A DNA stretch of 9,293 bases from Pedosphaera sp. (lineage in GTDB: Bacteria > Verrucomicrobiota > Verrucomicrobiia > Limisphaerales > UBA9464). Every line of letters begins with the position of its first letter. Positions within the stretch are counted from its first letter, which is position 1. The DNA lies in NCBI GenBank assembly GCA_009695405.1, contig SIAZ01000145.1, forward strand, positions 1 to 9,293. Reading direction: 5' to 3'. A program made the translations under genes and the position numbers. The notes under the pieces were generated by a model. It was given only the letters and a program-made list of their open reading frames with translations, ran no database searches and was not told where the DNA came from. Shown here piece by piece: positions 1-4,278 of this stretch.

Positions 1-188
1 TTGCCCCTCGGAGAAGCCTCGCTGGCGTTTGCGCAGCTTGAGATTGGTGATGAATTCCCCGGCAGGCCCAGGGAGCGGAAGGCCCGGGAGACGCCGAGGG
101 CACCGACGTGAGCACTGCTGGCTTCGGTCAGCGGACGCGGATCCAAGACAAAGGGTGTCTTGTGCAAAATGGGTAAACGCGCTGACAT
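1..188 (-). pseudogene. IS1380-like transposase, N-terminal fragment with frameshift
   Basis: An ATG at 186-188 on the minus strand opens a frame beginning MSARLPILHKTPFVLDP and continuing through VSRAFRSLGLPG. At about 57-64, in a run of four G on the minus strand, this frame becomes meaningless, while the neighbouring frame reads EFITNLKLRKRQRGFSEGQ to the window edge. From memory, IS1380-family (DDE) transposases begin with just this succession: a short leader, 'AVSRAFRSLGLP', a basic 'KQRQRGFSEGQ' stretch and then a longer catalytic part. One extra G in the run would restore a single frame. The gene is therefore either dead or carries a homopolymer sequencing error. The DDE catalytic residues would lie beyond the window, so the function cannot be confirmed here. 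The ORF is too short in either frame to be found by length alone. Confidence 0.6.
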
Positions 189-284
189 GAAGTTAATATC
201 ATATAGAAATAATATATTATATATGCAAGACAAAACACTCTCTCCTATTCACTTTTTTTGGGCTTTTAGAAAATTAGGCGAGGA
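1..284 (-). mobile_element. End of an IS1380-like insertion sequence (partial, runs off left edge)
   Basis: The segment contains the 5' part of a minus-strand transposase (1-188) preceded by an AT-rich leader (about 189-280) that contrasts sharply with the GC-rich kinase gene beside it. The tract around 200-235 is almost pure A/T and could hold the transposase promoter; TATAAT- and TATGAT-like hexamers are present on the minus strand but I could not pair them with a convincing -35. I place the element's end near 275-287 because homology to protein kinases stops there. I could not define the terminal inverted repeat or target duplication, since the other end lies outside the window. The family assignment comes from the transposase N-terminus; the boundary is inference. 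Confidence 0.5.
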
Positions 285-1307
285 TCAGGGTTCGCCCGCC
301 AGAAAGCGGCCCAAGTCCAGCGCTACGGCCTCGGCCGTCGGGCGTTCCGCGGGATCGGCCGCCAGACACGCCAGACAGATGTCCTGCAAATCGGCCGGCA
401 CCCGCGTGACCACGTTTCGCAGGAACGGTGGAGTCGCTTTACGGATGGCCCCAAAGACCTCCTCGATCGTCGCGCCCTCGAAAGGCACCCGGCCCGTGAG
501 CAGCTTAAACATGACGCTGCCAAACGAAAACACATCGGAGTTTGGCGTGAGCGGCACCCCGTTTACCTGCTCGGGCGATGCGTAAAGCGGCGTGCCGGCA
601 AAGCCGCAGGTCAGTTCATCCGCTTCACCCGGCGCGAGGGCGAGTCCGAAGTCCAGAATGACTGGCCGCAAGGCTGGTGTGAGCAGAATGTTGCCGGGCT
701 TGAGATCGCGATGAATGATGCCGTGCCGGTGTGCGACCGCCAAGGCGCTGGCGACCTCCTGCAAAATGCGCGCTTTCTGCTTCTGCGTCAGACTGTTAGC
801 GAACTGATCTAGCGGGAAGCCCTCGACCAATTTCATCACGATGGCGGGCGGTTCGTGTTCATCCATGACGGCATGAACGGTGACAATGGCAGGGTGCCGG
901 AGTCCCACCGTCTTGCGTGCCTCCGCGAGCACCTGACGCCCCGCGGTGGCATTGGGAACGGCATGCAGCACCTTGAGCGCGACCTTGCGCTGCAACTTCT
1001 CATCCCAGGCCTCGTAAACGGTCCCCAACCCGCCAGCACCCAGCCTGCGGTCGGTACGGAACCCGGCAATGAGCGGCCTCGAGCCTGACACCTTTGCCCC
1101 CGACAACGCCCAGTTCAGACGTGGTGTGCTGCAGGCTTCGATCATGAAATTCCGACCCTGCACGTGCGCCGCCAGCAGTTGTTCCACTTCCATCCGGCTG
1201 GCGGCATCCCCGGCGCAGGCTTCATCCAGAAAGCGTTGCCGTTCAGCGGTCGACGACAGTTCCACCGCCCGGGCAAATAGGATCTCTGTGGTGCGGGAAT
1301 CAGTCAT
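285..1307 (-). CDS. Eukaryote-like Ser/Thr protein kinase, apparently C-terminally truncated
   Basis: A 340-residue protein kinase of the Hanks/PknB type that should phosphorylate Ser/Thr on unknown targets. Residues 1-60 form the helical leader ('FARAVELSSTAERQRFLDEAC...EVEQLLAAH') that typically precedes the kinase domain in sigma-factor-linked PVC, acidobacterial and myxobacterial kinases. The catalytic parts look complete: glycine loop GAGGLGTVY (90-98), Lys112 in VALK, Glu129, HRDLKPGN (199-206), DFG (219-221), SPE (244-246) and Asp258. Relatives continue after 'RFLxGEP' with a juxtamembrane stretch, a membrane helix and often WD40 or TPR repeats. Here TGA follows immediately after LAGEP and the sequence turns AT-rich, so sensor and membrane anchor are absent and the product would be soluble. 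The ATG at 1305-1307 is chosen because the leader homology starts there; no Shine-Dalgarno is evident. It is divergent to the lipoprotein gene. Kinase identity is certain; the truncation is inference. Confidence 0.93.
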   Translation of the reverse strand: MTDSRTTEILFARAVELSSTAERQRFLDEACAGDAASRMEVEQLLAAHVQGRNFMIEACSTPRLNWALSGAKVSGSRPLIAGFRTDRRLGAGGLGTVYEAWDEKLQRKVALKVLHAVPNATAGRQVLAEARKTVGLRHPAIVTVHAVMDEHEPPAIVMKLVEGFPLDQFANSLTQKQKARILQEVASALAVAHRHGIIHRDLKPGNILLTPALRPVILDFGLALAPGEADELTCGFAGTPLYASPEQVNGVPLTPNSDVFSFGSVMFKLLTGRVPFEGATIEEVFGAIRKATPPFLRNVVTRVPADLQDICLACLAADPAERPTAEAVALDLGRFLAGEP

Positions 1308-1381
1308 GGCATCGGTCGGTCCAAAGATTTCTGAACATTTTCGTCCACGAATTACGCACTGACCAATGAGGCGATCTATAG

Positions 1382-1400
1382 CCAGGCATTCAATGCTTGG
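1382..1400. promoter_or_regulatory. 19-bp near-palindrome, candidate operator
   Basis: CCAGGCATT, one central C, then AATGCTTGG: two 9-base arms with a single mismatch (1385 against 1397). It lies in the 143-bp region between the divergent kinase (start 1307) and lipoprotein (start 1451), about 50 bp before the lipoprotein start. The symmetry and position suit a dimeric regulator controlling one or both genes. No regulator is identified and no second copy was noticed. Confidence 0.4.
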
Positions 1401-1415
1401 AAAATCAAATCTGCA

Positions 1416-1435
1416 GACGCCGGAAGGCAGGCGTC
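1416..1435 (+). promoter_or_regulatory. Hairpin in lipoprotein 5' leader
   Basis: GACGCC and GGCGTC form a perfect 6-bp GC-rich stem around an 8-base loop (GGAAGGCA). It ends 15 bases before the lipoprotein ATG and 5 bases before the AAGGAA ribosome-binding site at 1441-1446. It could influence translation or mRNA stability if the transcript starts upstream of it; no T-run follows, so it is not an intrinsic terminator. Confidence 0.3.
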
Positions 1436-1450
1436 ATCGAAAGGAAACCT

Positions 1451-2074
1451 ATGAGAATTCGGACTGTTTGTTTGCTGTTGGGCGCCGTGTTGATGGCTGG
1501 TTGCCTCCCGAACCTGAACTTCTGGTGGCAGAAGTCGTTGCATCCGTTCTATCCACCACAGGATCTCGTCTTCGAAGAAGGCCTCCTCGGAACTTGGCGG
1601 GAAGGCGAGGAACCCGAGGCGGGCTGCGAGGATACCGGAAATTTCTGGATTTTTGCCCAGCGCGAGGCCGGTGGCTACCAACTGGCTGTTGGCGACGGAA
1701 ACCAGCCCAATCGGTACGTTGCCCATCTCTTCGAGTTGGACAACGTGCTGTTCCTCGACATCGTGCCGGAGGAACGCACCATAAGTACCGTTCCGGCGCA
1801 CAACCTGTTCAATGTCATCACGTCGGAGCGTCAACTCGTCCTCGCCGCGCTCAACCCCCAATGGGTACAGGGCTGGCTGCGCGAAAACCCCGGATTGCTG
1901 GCCCACTTCGCCGTGGTGGACGAGGACCATCCCGAGGACCGCAAGAAGGATGAACTCGTGCTGACCACCGACACCGTCAAGTTCCAAGAATTCCTGCGCG
2001 CACACTGGAGCGAGGAGAATCTCTTCACCGACCCCCAACCGCTCCGTCGAGTCGCCGACTTGAAGAAGGATTAG
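1451..2074 (+). CDS. Uncharacterised lipoprotein between kinase and sigma factor
   Basis: A 207-residue predicted lipoprotein. The start at 1451 is preferred over an upstream in-frame TTG (1397) because AAGGAA sits at 1441-1446 and because it places a signal peptide exactly at the N-terminus: MRIRT, a hydrophobic core LLLGAVLMAG, then Cys18 in lipobox LMAGC. The mature part starts LPNLNFWWQKSLHPFYPPQD, followed by 'EEGLLGTW' and a run of alternating polar/hydrophobic stretches compatible with a beta-rich fold. It is hydrophilic with no membrane helix. I vaguely recall short 'SLHPFYT..D.VFDPALLGTW' lipoproteins in PVC and Bacteroidetes genomes, but I know of no assigned function. It lies 64 bp upstream of the ECF sigma gene on the same strand and divergent from the kinase, so an envelope sensor or modulator role is possible but unproven. 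Confidence 0.8.
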   Translation: MRIRTVCLLLGAVLMAGCLPNLNFWWQKSLHPFYPPQDLVFEEGLLGTWREGEEPEAGCEDTGNFWIFAQREAGGYQLAVGDGNQPNRYVAHLFELDNVLFLDIVPEERTISTVPAHNLFNVITSERQLVLAALNPQWVQGWLRENPGLLAHFAVVDEDHPEDRKKDELVLTTDTVKFQEFLRAHWSEENLFTDPQPLRRVADLKKD

Positions 2075-2087
2075 ACAAGCGGCAGAA

Positions 2088-2105
2088 GCGGAATCTTTCT
2101 TCCGC
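2088..2105 (+). terminator. Stem-loop between lipoprotein and sigma factor genes
   Basis: GCGGAA and TTCCGC make a perfect 6-bp stem with a 6-base pyrimidine loop (TCTTTC), 14 bp after the lipoprotein stop. There is no T-tract behind it, so it is a weak candidate for termination, attenuation or mRNA end processing rather than a classical intrinsic terminator. Confidence 0.25.
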
Positions 2106-2138
2106 AGAATTGTCCAAAGTTAGATAACACGGTGGGCC

Positions 2139-2708
2139 ATGAACGAAGTCACGCAAATCCTGCAACGCCTTGAGTCTGGGAGCCCGACCGCCGCGGCGGA
2201 ACTGCTACCGCTCGTGTATGAGGAACTGCGCCGCCTCGCGCGTACTAGGATGACCCGCGAACTACCCCAGCACACGCTGCAAGCCACGGCTCTGGTCCAC
2301 GAAGCCTATCTCCGACTCGTCGGTAACGAGGCACAAACGTGGCCCAACCGGGCGCAATTCTTCTCTGCCGCCGCTGAAGCTATGCGCCGCATCCTCATCG
2401 ACCACGCCCGCCGCCGCCGCGCGCAGCGCCACGGCGGCGACGCCCCGCACATAGAGCTTGAAGGCATCGAGATTGTGGCGCCCGGCGACGACGATGAACT
2501 GCTCGCCGTGCATGAGGCGCTGGATCAGTTGATGCGGCACGATGCAATCAAAGCCGAACTCGTGAAGCTGGGGTACTTTGCCGGCCTGACCACGGCGGAG
2601 GCGGCCGGCGTGCTGAAGCTTTCCGTGTCGACGGCACGACGCCACTGGGAGTATTCCCGAGCTTGGCTTTTCCGCGAGACTAGCCGCGCCCGCCGAGCCG
2701 ACGCCTAG
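2139..2708 (+). CDS. ECF-type RNA polymerase sigma factor (Sigma70_ECF family)
   Basis: A 189-residue sigma factor containing region 2 and region 4 only. Region 2 spans roughly residues 20-95, with LLPLVYEELRRLA (22-34), the TALVHEAYLRL segment (50-60) and 'RAQFFSAAAEAMRRILIDHARR' (about 71-92), all hallmarks of the PVC/acidobacterial subgroup I know as TIGR02999/PF07638. Region 4 is near 141-180, with a helix-turn-helix in LTTAEAAGVLKLSVSTARRH for -35 recognition. The linker is short, as usual for ECF factors. This subgroup commonly sits beside a eukaryote-like Ser/Thr kinase, normally on the same strand; here the kinase is on the opposite strand with a lipoprotein between. No anti-sigma factor is visible, so control by the neighbouring kinase is a reasonable inference. 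The start ATG follows a weak GGTGGG; the family N-terminus 'EVTQILQRLESG' supports it. Confidence 0.93.
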   Translation: MNEVTQILQRLESGSPTAAAELLPLVYEELRRLARTRMTRELPQHTLQATALVHEAYLRLVGNEAQTWPNRAQFFSAAAEAMRRILIDHARRRRAQRHGGDAPHIELEGIEIVAPGDDDELLAVHEALDQLMRHDAIKAELVKLGYFAGLTTAEAAGVLKLSVSTARRHWEYSRAWLFRETSRARRADA

Positions 2709-2864
2709 ACCAGTTTGAGGTGGTCGTGGGCTCATCGCCGGGCGCGTCACCCGCCTGAAAGGAGCGAAAGCCGATTCCTCGAAGCCGTAGGAGAGATTCC
2801 AGGCTGGGGAAACCGTTTACCTGGGCCATGCTCCGGACAGATCACTTCCGGGTCGTCTCCAAGA

Positions 2865-3069
2865 TCACGAGGGGAGACCCGGCTTTGTGCCCTCCTTGGC
2901 GTCCGCGCCATGGACCTTGGAGGTGCCCCTGTCAGTCTCGACGATCTTGACCGCAGACCCCTGAATTCACGCGGTAGCAGACCTCATAGGCCTTCAACTC
3001 CGATTTCTGCTGCGCGTTGGCGATCGGGAGAATGGCGAGCAGTAAAACGAGCATTTTTGAGAATCGCAT
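2865..3069 (-). pseudogene. Small secreted protein, probably frameshifted
   Basis: From ATG 3067-3069 the minus strand reads MRFSKMLVLLLAILPIANAQ, a textbook Sec signal peptide with a likely cleavage after ANA, followed by QKSELKAYEVCYRV. In this frame only 45 residues are made, ending at TGA 2932-2934. If one base is removed at the GTGAATTC stretch near 2963-2969, the protein instead continues IQGSAVKIVETDRGTSKVHG and on to TGA 2865-2867, giving a coherent 67-residue exported protein with better protein-like composition. I read this as a small secreted gene broken by a single-base insertion, or a sequencing error there. The 45-residue form as the real product is the alternative. I recognise no family. 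There is no Shine-Dalgarno. Confidence 0.4.
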
Positions 3070-3130
3070 GTCGGGGTAGGGGCGGATTACGATCGCTGAG
3101 GATCCCGATTCTATCCTTGGTCCGCGGCCG

Positions 3131-3298
3131 CTAGCCCTCATGCCATCTATCAATTAGCCAGCGATCAATCGAAAAAGGATGAACACCCAGACCCGCAGCA
3201 AACTCAGTCTTCGAGAGTCCTGAGCTTTTAAATTCAGTGATTAGCAGTTGGATTTTAGCAAGACCACGCCGCTTCCGAGACGGTTCAATTGAGTTCAT
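3131..3298 (-). CDS. Short helix-turn-helix protein resembling IS66-type TnpA
   Basis: A 55-residue frame, too short for most gene callers: MNSIEPSRKRRG, then residues 14-47 AKIQLLITEFKSSGLSKTEF...HPFSIDRW, ending at TAG 3131-3133. The pattern 'xIxxLLxxFxxSGLSxxEFAxxxGVxxxxxxRWL' is the DNA-binding helix-turn-helix I associate with the small TnpA accessory protein of IS66-family elements and similar transposon-encoded proteins. TnpA proteins are usually around 100 residues or longer, so this copy is probably cut off at its C-terminus; no tnpB or tnpC follows. It sits where base composition changes and may mark an old insertion. It could instead be a small stand-alone regulator. The start is the first ATG of the frame; there is no Shine-Dalgarno. 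Confidence 0.5.
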   Translation of the reverse strand: MNSIEPSRKRRGLAKIQLLITEFKSSGLSKTEFAAGLGVHPFSIDRWLIDRWHEG

Positions 3299-3401
3299 CC
3301 GCAAAGGCTAAACCCAAGGAAGGCGAATTGGGAAACATGGGGTTCGGCTTACGCTTACTTCTTTATCAGGGTAACCGAGGCATCGATCCAAATGCTATTT
3401 T

Positions 3402-4253
3402 TCATTTAACACGGCGTCGTATGTAGTGAAAAAGGTATTGCTGCGCATAGCCAGAATAAGCCCCAAAATAGCTTCGACTAAACAGCTCTAATTCCGAATC
3501 GGTTATTTTTTTAACTTCAGGAAAATACAAATCTTTAAGGGCGCGACGCACCCACACATCGATCGGAAAGGCGTCTTGGCGCCCATAAGCAAAAAGCAGA
3601 ACACAATCCGCAATCTTCGGCCCCACGCCGTCAATCAACATTAGTGCGCTACGGGCTGCTGGGGTGGGCAGAGCGTTAATCGCTACCAAATCCAATTGCC
3701 CCGCGCAGATTCGACGGGCCGCATCCATAAGGTAAGGAGCCCGAAACCCCATCTTGCACTCCCGTAATACTGTTTCGCCGGCTTTCAAAAATTCGTAGGG
3801 ATCCGGAAATGAATATCCCAACTGATAGCCCTCTGCTCCCATCATCTTCCGCCCTAAACGTGCGGCTAATATTTGAACAATCTGACGAATCTGGACGATT
3901 TGCTTGGTCGAAGAACAAATGAAACTAGCCAAACATTCCCAAGGTTCCTGCCGAAGAAGTCGTAATCCTCGACAGGAGGCTATCGCCGCCCCCATTGGAA
4001 TATCCTGAGGGAATCCTGCCAAGATCGCTGAAAAGTCTTCGTCGACAGAAAAATAATCGCGCACCCATTGGCTCTCACCCGGATCTTTCACCAGTTGCAC
4101 TTGCAATCCGCCCCTCGCCGATTCGACTCGGAGCCAATGTCCCCTCACGATTCCTTCCCAACCAATCCCTATTCGTGTCCAACGAAAGGCTTGCCCACAC
4201 TCTAGAGTCGATTCCGGATCATAGTCATCCACTGAAAAAAAAAGAGTGTGCAT
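3402..4253 (-). CDS. ogg: 8-oxoguanine DNA glycosylase/AP lyase, OGG1 family
   Basis: A 283-residue base-excision repair enzyme that removes 8-oxoguanine from DNA and can nick the abasic site. The N-terminal OGG domain carries ECGQAFRW (18-25), equivalent to the PSGQSFRW stretch of human OGG1. GLRLLRQEPWECLASFICSS (96-115) closely matches the human segment. MGFRAPYL (168-175) matches the GYRARYV wedge region. The helix-hairpin-helix LMLIDGVGPKIADC (204-217) contains catalytic Lys213, and PIDVWV (230-235) contains catalytic Asp232. Length fits bacterial Ogg proteins such as that of Clostridium. Positions equal to human Asn149 and Arg154, which contact the cytosine opposite the lesion, appear to be Thr116 and Gln121. 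The gene starts 25 bp after the upstream PAP2-glycosyltransferase stop, suggesting co-transcription. Start ATG 4251-4253 agrees with the family N-terminus. Confidence 0.92.
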   Translation of the reverse strand: MHTLFFSVDDYDPESTLECGQAFRWTRIGIGWEGIVRGHWLRVESARGGLQVQLVKDPGESQWVRDYFSVDEDFSAILAGFPQDIPMGAAIASCRGLRLLRQEPWECLASFICSSTKQIVQIRQIVQILAARLGRKMMGAEGYQLGYSFPDPYEFLKAGETVLRECKMGFRAPYLMDAARRICAGQLDLVAINALPTPAARSALMLIDGVGPKIADCVLLFAYGRQDAFPIDVWVRRALKDLYFPEVKKITDSELELFSRSYFGAYSGYAQQYLFHYIRRRVK

Positions 4254-4278
4254 GCTGTCAACACCGTCTTAGATCTGG

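Larger units (their letters stand above)
2709..3401. other. Junction region with only short minus-strand reading frames
   Basis: No gene of ordinary length is convincing here. A 139-residue plus-strand frame (2715-3134) is Arg/Pro/Ser-rich with no recognisable motif and looks non-coding. The two supportable items are a small signal-peptide gene at 2865-3069 and a helix-turn-helix gene at 3131-3298, both on the minus strand. Nothing was seen in 2709-2864 beyond a weak 5-bp stem (2708-2712 with 2721-2725) at the sigma factor stop. Base composition changes across this region, from GC-rich on the left to moderate on the right. Confidence 0.5.

Noticed and set aside
145..161. AAGACA-AAGGG-TGTCTT hairpin as terminator
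   Set aside because: It lies inside the transposase reading frame, the stem is weak and no T-run follows.
160..585. 141-residue plus-strand frame at the left
   Set aside because: It overlaps the antisense of the kinase C-terminal lobe and the AT-rich IS leader, without any motif.
1366..2038. Long open frames on both strands overlapping the lipoprotein gene
   Set aside because: They are shadow frames: the lipoprotein frame has a ribosome-binding site, signal peptide and lipobox, while the others show no recognisable motif.
3123..3130. GCGGCCGC (NotI site) at the composition boundary, suspected cloning-vector junction
   Set aside because: No vector sequence adjoins it, and a single 8-mer in GC-rich DNA is not evidence of a vector join.
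2715..3134. 139-residue plus-strand frame after the sigma factor
   Set aside because: Arg/Pro/Ser-rich, no motif, no ribosome-binding site, and it opposes a more convincing signal-peptide gene.
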